This document shows positions 8,293 to 17,153 of a stretch of 60,118 nt of DNA, in pieces. Made by a program: the position numbers and the translations under genes. The first letter of the stretch is position 1. Each line of letters starts with the position of its first letter. This DNA comes from Actinomycetota bacterium. Lineage in GTDB: Bacteria > Actinomycetota > Acidimicrobiia > Acidimicrobiales > Ilumatobacteraceae. The notes beneath the pieces were generated by a model, which ran no database searches, was not told the DNA's origin, and was given only the letters and a program-made list of their open reading frames with translations. The stretch spans positions 1 to 60,118 of the forward strand of contig VGCD01000011.1 in assembly GCA_016870215.1 (NCBI GenBank). The letters are read 5' to 3'.

Positions 8293-9767
8293 GCGAGTCG
8301 CAAGACCCCATCGTGATCGAGATTGCATGGAAGCCCAATGGGATCTTCGGTCATCAAGTGCGCAGCTAGCTGAGGGTCTCTGGAGATACCCCAGGCGCGA
8401 CGGTCATCGGCGAGGAGACACGAAGCGATGACTTGTTCGGGGTGTCCGTCACGATCGTGCATCACGGTGTACGCCTCAACAATCGCGGAACCCTCTGCTT
8501 CGCTGCGTGTCGCGGCTGTGCGCATCGGAAGTGCATCAATGTCGTCTTGCGGGTAGTCATATTTGAAACCATCTCGTGGGGGCTGCGTCGAATACACACC
8601 GAACGCGTGTTTCGTCGCAAACCCGCCATTTGCCCACACAAGTCCCGTCTCGCTTGGCGAGTTGCGCACATCGTTCATCACGGTTGCAATCGAGTGAGAG
8701 ACGTAGTTGTTCCAGGGTCCACCAGCGAATTGGAGTCCACCTGTACGGGTCAACTGTCGGTCGAGCGACAACCCAAGGGACTTTGCTCCGAGTTGCACGG
8801 CAGATGGAAAGCAGGAATAGAGGTCAATGATGGACACATCGTCGATGTCGGTGTCTGCCAATTGAAGAGCTCGCCGGCCGGCAATTCGCACTGCCGGCGT
8901 TTCATGAAAGTGAAGACGATTCGAAATGAAGAGATGCTCGTGCGCATCCGTTCCTGAATGAACGAACACCCAACGATCTCGAGGAACTCCAAGAGCGGTG
9001 GCCTGCTCTGCAGTGCACATGATGAAACCGGCAGCCATGTCGACGTCATTGTTCGAATTCATGAGCTTCGTGTATGGGAAGCCGATCATGCGGTTGTCCG
9101 CGCTCGGGGTGATGATGTCGTTGGCGGTGCGAGTCTGTCTTGACCAGGCAAACGGGTTGTCTGCGGCCACTTCGCTGAAGCGTGACCACAACTTGCCGAG
9201 ATGCTGCTGATGTTCGGCGATGCTGTGTCTGAGCGACGCTCTGATGGCTGACTCGAAAACGGGGTACACCTGAATCGGCATGTAGAGCTTTCGCTCAATT
9301 TCTTCGGGTGACACCATCACCAGTTCGTCAGTGACTTGCTCGAATGGTTCTTGTGATGTCGGCCAGTCCCACGTGACCCCAAGTTTCTTGGCGCGCCGTT
9401 TGCTGTGCGCTGTCTCACCACCAGCGATGTACACCATGTCAATGTCACCGCGCTGCATGAGAAGTGCAGCCTTGTTCACCAGCGATTGGGGAGTGTTGCC
9501 TCCCATACCGGACAAACCACATGTGCGAGGACGCACACCGGCGTGTCGCGCAACAACTGCGGCGGGGTTGCCATAGTTCCAAGACAGAAGCGCACAGACC
9601 CACAGCGCATCGGGGTCGGGTAGCGAGGTGAGGCCAGCATCGCGTGCCGCTAAGTGAAGTGCCTCAGCCATCAGAGTTGCTGGGTCACGAACCTTCGCGA
9701 GGTCGTCCTCACGTTGCAGAACCTGTCCGTTTCCGATGAGAACTGGCGTGCGGGGGTCGATTGTCAC
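8289..9767 (-). CDS. Thiolase-superfamily protein (acetyl-CoA acetyltransferase-like)
   Basis: Belongs to the SCP2-thiolase-like group, with an N-terminal thiolase half, a second half containing IDLYSCFPSAVQ and GGPWNNYVSHSIATV, and an extra C-terminal domain after about residue 400. Where classical thiolases have the nucleophilic Cys in a CASG-type motif, this protein reads GMGGNTPQSLVNKAA with Gly, so ordinary thiolytic chemistry is doubtful. Start: GTG at 9767, six bases after TAGGGT (9779-9774); a TTG at 9773 is also in frame. It is coupled to the peptidase downstream. A role in acyl-CoA or sterol side-chain metabolism is inference only. Confidence 0.85.
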   Translation of the reverse strand: MTIDPRTPVLIGNGQVLQREDDLAKVRDPATLMAEALHLAARDAGLTSLPDPDALWVCALLSWNYGNPAAVVARHAGVRPRTCGLSGMGGNTPQSLVNKAALLMQRGDIDMVYIAGGETAHSKRRAKKLGVTWDWPTSQEPFEQVTDELVMVSPEEIERKLYMPIQVYPVFESAIRASLRHSIAEHQQHLGKLWSRFSEVAADNPFAWSRQTRTANDIITPSADNRMIGFPYTKLMNSNNDVDMAAGFIMCTAEQATALGVPRDRWVFVHSGTDAHEHLFISNRLHFHETPAVRIAGRRALQLADTDIDDVSIIDLYSCFPSAVQLGAKSLGLSLDRQLTRTGGLQFAGGPWNNYVSHSIATVMNDVRNSPSETGLVWANGGFATKHAFGVYSTQPPRDGFKYDYPQDDIDALPMRTAATRSEAEGSAIVEAYTVMHDRDGHPEQVIASCLLADDRRAWGISRDPQLAAHLMTEDPIGLPCNLDHDGVLRLA

Positions 9768-9773
9768 ATGCAA

Positions 9774-9831
9774 ACCCTAGGTGAGTGGCCACTCTCAACT
9801 TCGACCGTGAATCGGGCCTACGCACTACGCT
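9774..9831. promoter_or_regulatory. Divergent leaderless promoters, thiolase-like gene and rpiB
   Basis: On the minus strand TAGGGT (9779-9774) stands six bases before GTG 9767. On the plus strand TACGCT (9826-9831) stands seven bases before ATG 9839. Both fit a -10 box placed so that transcription starts at or near the start codon. Confidence 0.45.
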
Positions 9832-9838
9832 CGTCTTG

Positions 9839-10294
9839 ATGTCACGGGTCGCAATCGGTTCAGATCATGCAGGGTTTCCGCTGAAGGAGCACCTCATTTC
9901 GTTTCTGCGTGCGGCGGGGCATGTGGTCGAAGATTTTGGAACCAACAGCACAGAGAGTTGCGACTACCCACCAATTTGTGCGGCCGTTGGCCGCGCTGTG
10001 CGCGACGGCAAGGCCGACGTCGGAATCGTCATGGGTGGCAGTGGTCAAGGCGAACAATTGGCTGCCAACAAGGTGCGCGGCGTTCGAGCTGGGCTTTGCA
10101 ACGACCTGTACACGGCGAGAATGGCGCGCGAGCACAACAACGCTAACGTGCTGAGCATCGGCGCACGTGTCGTGGGCACTGGGCTTGCCGAGGAAATCGT
10201 GACCATTTTCTTGTCAACTGCTTTCGAAGGCGGACGACATGAACGTCGTGTGGCGCAGTTGACTGACATCGAGAACGAGGAGGCTTCACGCTGA
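9839..10294 (+). CDS. rpiB: Ribose-5-phosphate isomerase B
   Basis: Interconverts ribose 5-phosphate and ribulose 5-phosphate in the pentose phosphate pathway. The 151-residue protein starts [19 protein letters not shown]. The active-site loop reads [20 protein letters not shown], where Glu replaces the catalytic Cys found in E. coli RpiB. This Glu variant is the one described for the Mycobacterium tuberculosis enzyme. The reading frame is open to 9785, but the ATG at 9839 fits both the family N-terminus and the TACGCT box seven bases upstream. It overlaps glyA by one base (TGATG). Confidence 0.95.
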   Translation: MSRVAIGSDHAGFPLKEHLISFLRAAGHVVEDFGTNSTESCDYPPICAAVGRAVRDGKADVGIVMGGSGQGEQLAANKVRGVRAGLCNDLYTARMAREHNNANVLSIGARVVGTGLAEEIVTIFLSTAFEGGRHERRVAQLTDIENEEASR

Positions 10295-11538
10295 TGCCAT
10301 TTCCATCTGACACCAATCCGGACGACCTTGTCTTTGACCTCATCGAGCGCGAAAAGCAACGACAGGTTTCTGGACTGCAGCTCATTGCCAGCGAGAACTT
10401 CACATCGCCTGCGGTCATGCGCGCCACCGGTTCAGTGCTCACCAACAAGTACTCCGAGGGATATCCCGGAAAGCGCTATTACGGCGGAAACGCGGTCGTC
10501 GACGAGATTGAACAGATCGCCATCGACCGAGTGAAAGAACTCTTCGGGGCAGACCACGCGAACGTGCAACCACACAGTGGAGCAAGCGCCAATATGGCGG
10601 TGTATCTCGGGCTGTTGAAGCCTGGTGACACATTGCTCGGGCTCAGTCTCGACCATGGCGGGCACCTCACACACGGCTCACCGGCGAACGCCAGCGGCAT
10701 TCTCTACAACTTCGTGCAGTACAAAGTCACTCCGGGTGACGAACGCATCGACTTCGACGAAATGCGGACAATGGCGCTCGAGCACCGCCCGAAGATGATC
10801 GTTGCGGGGACCACCAGCTACCCGCGTCGTTTGGATCCTGAACCGTTCCGTGCGATCGCCGACGAAGTCGGAGCATTATTGATGTTCGACATCGCACATC
10901 TTGCGGGTTTGGTAGCCGGAGGAGCTCATCCGAATCCGGTGCCCTTTGCTGACGTGGTCACGTTCACCACTCACAAGACTCTTCGCGGACCACGCGGCGG
11001 ATGCATTCTCGCCAAGAAAGAACATGCACAGGCCATCGACAAAGCAGTGTTCCCCGGCAGCCAAGGCGGACCGCTCGAACACGTTGTCGCTGCCAAGGCT
11101 GTGGCGTTTCATGAGGCACTTCAGCCGTCCTTCAAGGAGTACGCACACCAGATCGTGAAGAATGCATCTGCACTCGCATCTGCACTTGCGTCACACGGAT
11201 TTCGTCTGGTGAGCGGCGGCACAGACAACCACCTCATGGTTGTGGATCTTCGTCCGTTCGATGCGGACTGCACAGGTAAAGAGGCACAGCTTGTTCTTGA
11301 CGAAGCTGGCATCACATTGAACAAGAACACGGTTCCAAACGACCCGCGCAGTCCGTTCGTGACGTCTGGCGTGCGTATCGGAACGCCGAGCGTGACCACC
11401 CAAGGCATGAAAGAAGCCGAGATGTCCGCAGTTGCGGCCTTCATCGCTGAAGCACTCCGTGGTCGACAAGATGCGGACACACTCGCCGACGTGCGTAAGC
11501 GGGTCAGCGAGTTCTGCGCCAAGTATCCGGCCTACTAG
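10294..11538 (+). CDS. glyA: Serine hydroxymethyltransferase
   Basis: PLP enzyme converting serine and tetrahydrofolate to glycine and methylene-tetrahydrofolate, the main source of one-carbon units. The PLP lysine lies in [15 protein letters not shown], the N-terminal block [15 protein letters not shown] is typical, and the length of 414 residues is normal. The start codon shares one base with the rpiB stop, so the two are co-translated. Preserved order rpiB-glyA before a WecA-like gene and the atp operon is seen in related actinobacteria. Confidence 0.97.
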   Translation: MPFPSDTNPDDLVFDLIEREKQRQVSGLQLIASENFTSPAVMRATGSVLTNKYSEGYPGKRYYGGNAVVDEIEQIAIDRVKELFGADHANVQPHSGASANMAVYLGLLKPGDTLLGLSLDHGGHLTHGSPANASGILYNFVQYKVTPGDERIDFDEMRTMALEHRPKMIVAGTTSYPRRLDPEPFRAIADEVGALLMFDIAHLAGLVAGGAHPNPVPFADVVTFTTHKTLRGPRGGCILAKKEHAQAIDKAVFPGSQGGPLEHVVAAKAVAFHEALQPSFKEYAHQIVKNASALASALASHGFRLVSGGTDNHLMVVDLRPFDADCTGKEAQLVLDEAGITLNKNTVPNDPRSPFVTSGVRIGTPSVTTQGMKEAEMSAVAAFIAEALRGRQDADTLADVRKRVSEFCAKYPAY

Positions 11539-11559
11539 GACCCGTTTCGGGGGGCGTAT

Positions 11560-12714
11560 ATGGGCCTGTTCGGCGGTTACGTCATCATCTTCCTGTTCGC
11601 AGCAGGTACGACTACCGCAGTCATGCCCTTTGTGCTGAAGCTGTCGCGACGCCGACATTGGCTGGCATTACCCGGTGAGCGAACAGTCCACACTGTGCCG
11701 ACACCGAACATCGGCGGAGTCGCGATGCTGTGTGGACTTGCTGTTGCCTTGATTGTTGCTCGCCAGATGGACCGTTTTGATCGACTGTTCATTGGCAATA
11801 GCGAGCTCGTCGGGGTGTTTGTTGCGGCGCTCATCATCGCCCTCGTCGGATTACGTGATGATATTCGAGAGGTGAGTGCACCTGGTCGCGTGGCGGCCAC
11901 CATCGTGTCTGGCCTTGTTCTTGTGTGGTTCGGTGTGACGATGTTCTATTTCCGACTTCCATTTCTCGGGGTATTCCAGATTTCAGGTGACTGGGTACCG
12001 ATTGTCACTGTTCTCTGGTTGCTCGTGATGACGCAGGCCATCAACTTGATTGACGGACTCGATGGATTGGCGGCCGGCATCGTTGCCATCGGCTCGGGTG
12101 CGTTCTTCATCTACAGCTGGCACCTCAGTGATAATGGGCTTCTCGGTGAACCCAACATCGGCCCGCTCATCGCTGTCATCACCTGCGGTGTGTGTATTGG
12201 GTTCTTACCATTCAACTTCAACCCCGCACGCATCTTCATGGGGGACAGCGGTTCGTATCTACTGGGGTTGTTGATGTCGGTGTCTACTTCCGTAGTGGGT
12301 GGACGGGCTGACCCGTCAACACAAGGTTTCAGTGGTCAGACGTATTTCTTCCTTGCTCCACTATTCATTCCTCTCATCATCCTTGGCGTTCCCATTTTCG
12401 ACGTGTTGTTCGCCATCGTGAGGCGGGTGAGTCGTGGAACTGGTTTTGCCACCGCTGACAAGGGTCACCTCCATCATCGACTCATCAACCTCGGACACGG
12501 GCCACGACGTGCCGTGGTCATTCTGTGGGCATGGACGCTGTTGCTGTCCGGCTTTGTGTTGTACCCGGTGTTCAATCCGTCAGCAAACAGCATCGTGACA
12601 TTTGGACTGTTTGCCATCGTGCTGTTCTTGTACACGGTGCTTCATCCGGACCTACGCATTCGACGTGAGCGCATGCGGCGTGATTCCGAAGTGATCGAAT
12701 CAGAAACGAAATAA
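11560..12714 (+). CDS. wecA: WecA-like undecaprenyl-phosphate sugar-1-phosphate transferase
   Basis: Integral membrane enzyme of the MraY/WecA (glycosyltransferase 4) family that loads a UDP-amino sugar phosphate onto a polyprenyl phosphate to start cell-envelope glycan synthesis. The sequence has about ten hydrophobic segments and the conserved blocks QAINLIDGLDGLAAG (metal binding), NFNPARIFMGDSGSYLLG and the cytoplasmic motif KGHLHHRL, which points to WecA rather than MraY. It sits just before the atp operon, where M. tuberculosis has its homologue (rfe/wecA). Exact sugar specificity cannot be read from sequence. Confidence 0.88.
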   Translation: MGLFGGYVIIFLFAAGTTTAVMPFVLKLSRRRHWLALPGERTVHTVPTPNIGGVAMLCGLAVALIVARQMDRFDRLFIGNSELVGVFVAALIIALVGLRDDIREVSAPGRVAATIVSGLVLVWFGVTMFYFRLPFLGVFQISGDWVPIVTVLWLLVMTQAINLIDGLDGLAAGIVAIGSGAFFIYSWHLSDNGLLGEPNIGPLIAVITCGVCIGFLPFNFNPARIFMGDSGSYLLGLLMSVSTSVVGGRADPSTQGFSGQTYFFLAPLFIPLIILGVPIFDVLFAIVRRVSRGTGFATADKGHLHHRLINLGHGPRRAVVILWAWTLLLSGFVLYPVFNPSANSIVTFGLFAIVLFLYTVLHPDLRIRRERMRRDSEVIESETK

Positions 12715-12729
12715 TTGGTATATCTCGCC

Positions 12730-12754
12730 CTCACTGAACCATCACGGTAGTGAG
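12730..12754 (+). terminator. Hairpin after wecA-like gene, possible terminator
   Basis: CTCACT (12730-12735) pairs with AGTGAG (12749-12754) and an inner ACC/GGT extends the stem. It lies 16 bases after the stop codon. There is no T-run, so it may be a transcript-end stabiliser rather than an intrinsic terminator. Confidence 0.35.
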
Positions 12755-12802
12755 TGACGTTTCACACCTGACAACCAACACATCATCGCCTTGACTGGCG
12801 TG

Positions 12803-13351
12803 ATGCAAGAGCACAGAAACTCAACTGCTGCATTCGCAAGACGTACCTCGGCGCTTACGGCATGTGCAATTCTTGCGACGATTCTTGGGTTGCGGTCCGT
12901 GGTCGGTGCAACTTCGCTCGCTTTTGAATCGTCACTGCCAATTGTCGGAGGCCACAGACTGGCGATCGTGACTTCAGGATCCATGGAACCAGCGATACGG
13001 CGTGGTGACGTGGTGATTACTCGTGATGTCGGCGATTGTGATGGGACATCGTCTTGTGTCCAGGACATCAGGGTCGACGATGTCATTTCATACTCAGGTG
13101 AAGGTAACACCCATCTCTCCGTAACAAACCGAGTCGTTGCGCGAACGGTGACTGCCAATCAGGTGTTCTTTGCGACCAAAGGTGACGCAGTGGTTGGTGC
13201 TTTTCCATCAGAAGTATCGAGTTCACGTGTGAACGGCAGGGTGATTGCTGTCATCCCGCATCTCGGCATTGTGTTGATCGCGCTGGGATCGCGATTGTTC
13301 ATAGCTGGAACTGTCGTGTTGTTGCTGACGGTTTTGTTCGCTCGCGGATAG
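12803..13351 (+). CDS. SipW-like (S26B) signal peptidase with catalytic His replaced
   Basis: Membrane protein of the archaeal/ER-type signal peptidase family that in Bacillus (SipW) matures TasA-type fibre proteins. It has one N-terminal membrane segment, the nucleophile box IVTSGSMEPAIRRGD (Ser60), a TKGDAV block (Asp128) and two C-terminal hydrophobic segments. In the block that normally reads HRVV, this protein reads TNRVVART, so Asn109 stands where the catalytic His is expected. Its neighbour downstream is a SipW-dependent-type exported protein, which supports the pairing. Start: ATG 12803 chosen; TTG 12791 is an alternative. Activity is uncertain. Confidence 0.8.
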   Translation: MQEHRNSTAAFARRTSALTACAILATILGLRSVVGATSLAFESSLPIVGGHRLAIVTSGSMEPAIRRGDVVITRDVGDCDGTSSCVQDIRVDDVISYSGEGNTHLSVTNRVVARTVTANQVFFATKGDAVVGAFPSEVSSSRVNGRVIAVIPHLGIVLIALGSRLFIAGTVVLLLTVLFARG

Positions 13352-13382
13352 TCGACGCCCACGCGTCGGTCTCGCACCGAGA

Positions 13383-13406
13383 ATTCCTCACAAAGTGGTG
13401 AGGAAT
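13383..13406. promoter_or_regulatory. Perfect 9-bp inverted repeat ahead of the TasA-like gene
   Basis: ATTCCTCAC (13383-13391) and GTGAGGAAT (13398-13406) are exact reverse complements separated by six bases. The repeat lies between the signal-peptidase stop (13351) and the Shine-Dalgarno sequence (aaagga) of the next gene. It could be an operator, an attenuating hairpin or an mRNA-stability element. No T-run follows. Confidence 0.5.
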
Positions 13407-13428
13407 CACAATAGAAAGGAATCAACTC

Positions 13429-13893
13429 ATGATGAAGAAGCAAAGCTTCAAGAAATGGGTTCCATCTCTGGCGGGAGTTCTCGCACTTAATGCCATGGGC
13501 ATCAGCGTGACCAGTTCTCTCCTCAGCGACACGCAGACGGGTGTAGCCAACACTTCTGAAGGAGGCACAGTGAAGGTCGGCCTCGGGTCGACAACTCGCG
13601 TGTGCACAGTCAGTGACATGCTGCCTGGTGACTCGTCGTCGAACTATGGCTCTGGCTCGCAGAGTTTGTTGCCATGCATCTATGACGTCGTCTGCACCGG
13701 AACATCAACGGCATGGCTCGCAGTTGACATCGCTGTGACGGGTGGTCCGCCAGCGCTGTACACAGGTGACAGCAGCGGATTGCAGTTGAAGCTTGATGCG
13801 AACGGCTCGACGACTTTCGTCTCCGGAACGAGTTATACGGCTGTCAATGGCTCATCGACGAACATCGCGAGTGGATCAACCATTCGTACCTAG
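13429..13893 (+). CDS. TasA/camelysin-like SipW-dependent surface protein, N-terminal part up to an in-frame TAG
   Basis: The N-terminus has a basic start (MMKKQSFKKW), a hydrophobic core and a segment SSLLSDTQTGVANTSEGG that matches the SipW-type signal peptide pattern (a short Leu/Ser-Asp-Thr motif just after the core). The body is rich in Ser, Thr and Gly and has paired Cys residues, as expected for an exported beta-sandwich. A Shine-Dalgarno sequence (aaagga) precedes the ATG. The reading frame stops at TAG (13891-13893), but the same frame continues for 65 more codons with matching composition (next entry). Natural truncation, readthrough, a recent mutation or a sequencing error are all possible. 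Confidence 0.65.
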   Translation: MMKKQSFKKWVPSLAGVLALNAMGISVTSSLLSDTQTGVANTSEGGTVKVGLGSTTRVCTVSDMLPGDSSSNYGSGSQSLLPCIYDVVCTGTSTAWLAVDIAVTGGPPALYTGDSSGLQLKLDANGSTTFVSGTSYTAVNGSSTNIASGSTIRT

Positions 13894-14091
13894 CTTGTGT
13901 CGGCGACGCCTGCCACAAAAAACACGAGTGTTCTCTTCAACGTCAATTACCTGTTGCCGACACTTGCACCGAATGCGTTGCAGGGTGGAACTACATCAGT
14001 GGCTTTGACGTTCCATGCGGTTCAATCAGCCAATCAGCCGATTGGTTCATGCGTCGCGGGACGTCAGTGCAACTCCATCACTTGGAGTTGA
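13894..14091 (+). pseudogene. In-frame continuation of the TasA-like protein after TAG
   Basis: Directly after the TAG, in the same frame, the sequence reads LVSATPATKNTSVLFNVNYL and continues with LPTLAPNALQGGTTSVALTF to a TGA at 14089-14091. This looks like the C-terminal half of the same beta-sandwich, including the strand pattern and a closing Cys pair (SCVAGRQC). The whole frame 13429-14091 would make a 220-position protein. A GTG at 13897 could in principle start a separate 64-residue product, but it has no Shine-Dalgarno sequence or signal peptide. Confidence 0.55.
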
Positions 14092-14097
14092 TGAGGG

Positions 14098-14547
14098 GTG
14101 GGTCGCACTAGTCGCATGCCAATCTTGCTTGGTATTGCGGTTCGTGTGCTCCTCACTCATGTCGGCACGACGAGGGTTGCTTCACTCTTCGCTGCGACCG
14201 ATACGCCAACAGCGTCCTCATTCGTCGGTGCCACGTTCTCTCCGAATGTGGCACCGAGAGTGCAGGCTCTGAGACAGGGTGCAAATGTGGAGCTCAGTTG
14301 GTCTGCGGTGAAGCTGGGAACGCGAGCGCCTGACTATGTGGTGTGGCGAGTTGACGGGTCAACCTGGACTCACATCTGTATCGGAGCCGACATCCCAGTG
14401 ACGACTGGGGCAACGGTGACATGCCGAGACCGCCGAGCGGCCCAAGGCGGAATTCCTACCTCTCTTTCTGCGGTGCAGCCGGCGTACATCGTGGGGGCGG
14501 TGGTGACGTGGTCGCTCAGCCCCGGGGCGCCCCAGCCGGTGAGGTAG
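14098..14547 (+). CDS. Small exported protein with a fibronectin-III-like part
   Basis: A 149-residue product starting at GTG 14098, or at ATG 14116. A hydrophobic N-terminus leads to VASLFAATDTPTASSFVGAT, again like a SipW-dependent signal peptide (compare the preceding gene). The rest resembles a fibronectin type III or similar beta-sandwich: VELSWSAVK, then YVVWRVDGSTW, two Cys and a C-terminal hydrophobic strand. It follows the interrupted TasA-like gene by six bases, so the three genes 12803-14547 look like one secretion cassette. Function is not known. Confidence 0.6.
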   Translation: MGRTSRMPILLGIAVRVLLTHVGTTRVASLFAATDTPTASSFVGATFSPNVAPRVQALRQGANVELSWSAVKLGTRAPDYVVWRVDGSTWTHICIGADIPVTTGATVTCRDRRAAQGGIPTSLSAVQPAYIVGAVVTWSLSPGAPQPVR

Positions 14548-14571
14548 ATCTGTGCACCGCGGAACAGGATT

Positions 14572-14600
14572 TTGAGGCTCTTCACAGGCTGCGGTAGTTT
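14572..14600 (+). promoter_or_regulatory. Predicted promoter of the ATP synthase operon
   Basis: TTGAGG (14572-14577) and TAGTTT (14595-14600) are 17 bases apart. The start site would be near 14607, about 20 bases before the first gene of the operon. The site is in the 80-base gap after the accessory cassette. Confidence 0.45.
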
Positions 14601-14627
14601 GCTCGCGTTTTCACAAGCCCCACCACC

Positions 14628-14891
14628 GTGCGACTTCTTCCTGAACCCCCCTCGGCTCGGCCTCACAACGAGTCCATCTCTAGCGGCGCCGAACTAGTCG
14701 GCGCCGTCGTGGTGTTCTTCCTCTTCGGTCTTGGTCTCGACACCTGGCTCGGCACCAAGCCGATTTTCATGATTGTGCTCACGGTGTTCGCTGTCATCGC
14801 GCAGTTCGTTCGCATGTACGTGGTGTACACGGCGCGCATGACGTCGCTCGAAAAGAAGCGAGCTGATTCGGCGAGGGGAGCATTGCAATGA
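14628..14891 (+). CDS. AtpZ-type small membrane protein of the ATP synthase operon
   Basis: An 87-residue protein with two membrane helices (AELVGAVVVFFLFGLGLDTW and FMIVLTVFAVIAQFVRMYVV), the pattern of the AtpZ/F0F1-ATPase gene-1 family. In other bacteria this family works with AtpI in ion supply or assembly of the c-ring. It starts with GTG and its stop overlaps the next start as ATGA. The gene order Z-I-B-E is the usual one. Confidence 0.75.
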   Translation: MRLLPEPPSARPHNESISSGAELVGAVVVFFLFGLGLDTWLGTKPIFMIVLTVFAVIAQFVRMYVVYTARMTSLEKKRADSARGALQ

Positions 14892-15381
14892 GCGATGAGG
14901 TGCTCTCACCAATTGCAATGGCCCGGCAGGGTCTTGCGCCCGAGGTGTCCGTGTCTCGTGACATCGTGAAAAGGGGAGCCATTGTCGCCCCAGTCCTCAT
15001 TCTCATCAACGTCGTTTTCTGGGGCACCGATGGTGCTGCAGGTGGTGCTGTTGCAATCGCCCTTGTGTTAGCGAACTTTGCCCTTTCAGCATTCCTTATT
15101 TCAGCATCAGCACCAATTTCGCTTGGTCTCATGATGGCGGCGACGTTGTTCGGCTATCTGATTCGACTCGGAATCCTGTTCCTCGCTGTCTATCTCTTGA
15201 AAGATGTCGAGTGGCTGTCATTGCCAGCCCTGGGGATAACTCTCATCGTCACACATCTCGGTCTGCTCTTTTGGGAAATGAAATACGTCGCTGCGTCGCT
15301 TGCATTTCCTGGTTTACGACCAAATAGACAAGAATGGAACTCCGTTCCGGGTTCCCAGAGTCATCAAAGGACAGTGTCAAA

Positions 15382-15385
<4 letters not shown>
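14888..15385 (+). CDS. atpI: ATP synthase protein I-like membrane protein
   Basis: A 165-residue protein with four predicted membrane helices from about residue 30 to 140 and a hydrophilic tail. AtpI is a chaperone for c-ring assembly in other bacteria. Sequence conservation in this family is low, so the call rests on topology, on operon position between the Z-like gene and atpB, and on overlapping stops and starts (ATGA in front, GTGA behind). Confidence 0.75.
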
Positions 15386-16465
<1,080 letters not shown>

Positions 16466-16544
16466 TCTTCAGTCGAACCAGGAAAGTACGAAGTAACTAA
16501 CTAGTGGTAGTCGATCTCCGCGAGAGCGGAGTGCAGGAGTTGAC

Positions 16545-17153
16545 ATGCTGAGAGCAGTCGTCACCCAATCGGGTGGTCATGTGACGGGGGTACGCCTCGT
16601 CAGCGCCGACGTCTCGGTGGTACCCGCCGCTGAAGGCGAGGCCACCGAAGTTGAAGGCACGGGCCCGAACCCGATTGCGCCGGAAACGAAAGAGTTGGCG
16701 TGGGGAGCGGGATCGTTCCTCGTTCTGCTCATCGTCATGCGGGTCTTCCTCTTCCCGCGCCTCAAGAAAGGCATGGATCAGCGTTATGCGAATATTCGTG
16801 CCGACATTGAAGGTGCAGATGCAGTGAAGGCAGCCGCACGAAACGACGTCGCCGAGTATGAGAAGGCGCTTGCCGCCGTCCGTGTTGAGGCCGCAGCAAA
16901 GATCGACGCAGCGCGAGCAAAGCTCGACGCAGAGCGAGCAGAGAAGCTGCGTGAGGTCAATGCACGAATTGCTGCGCGTCGTAACGATGCCGAGGCTGAG
17001 GCTCAAGCTGCTCGTGCAGCAGCGCGTAGCCAAATCTCGGCCGCTGTCGGAACAGTCGCTACCAAAGCAACATCGATTGCCGTTGGCAAGTCGCCTGACG
17101 CATCAGTTGTGCAGCGGGCCGTTGACGCAGTGATGGAAGGAGCCTCGCGATGA
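16545..17153 (+). CDS. atpF: ATP synthase F0 subunit b
   Basis: Peripheral stalk subunit of 202 residues. An unusual hydrophilic N-terminal extension of about 45 residues precedes NPIAPETKELAWGAGSFLVL and one membrane helix, followed by a long charged coiled coil rich in Ala, Arg and Glu. It has a Shine-Dalgarno sequence (aggag) in front, and its last bases overlap the start of a second b-type gene as ATGA. The stalk is therefore probably a b/b' heterodimer. Confidence 0.93.
   Translation: MLRAVVTQSGGHVTGVRLVSADVSVVPAAEGEATEVEGTGPNPIAPETKELAWGAGSFLVLLIVMRVFLFPRLKKGMDQRYANIRADIEGADAVKAAARNDVAEYEKALAAVRVEAAAKIDAARAKLDAERAEKLREVNARIAARRNDAEAEAQAARAAARSQISAAVGTVATKATSIAVGKSPDASVVQRAVDAVMEGASR

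Noticed and set aside
13891-13893. Genome-wide reassignment of TAG as a sense codon, suggested by in-frame TAGs at 13891 and 52658
   Set aside because: Several conserved genes (rho, rpmE, glyA, atpH, nadA) end normally at TAG, so a general recoding does not fit. Local readthrough or mutation remains possible.
14524-14533. GGGGCGCCCC palindrome upstream of the atp operon as an operator
   Set aside because: It lies in the last codons of the accessory gene and can arise from GC-rich codons; there is no second copy near the promoter.
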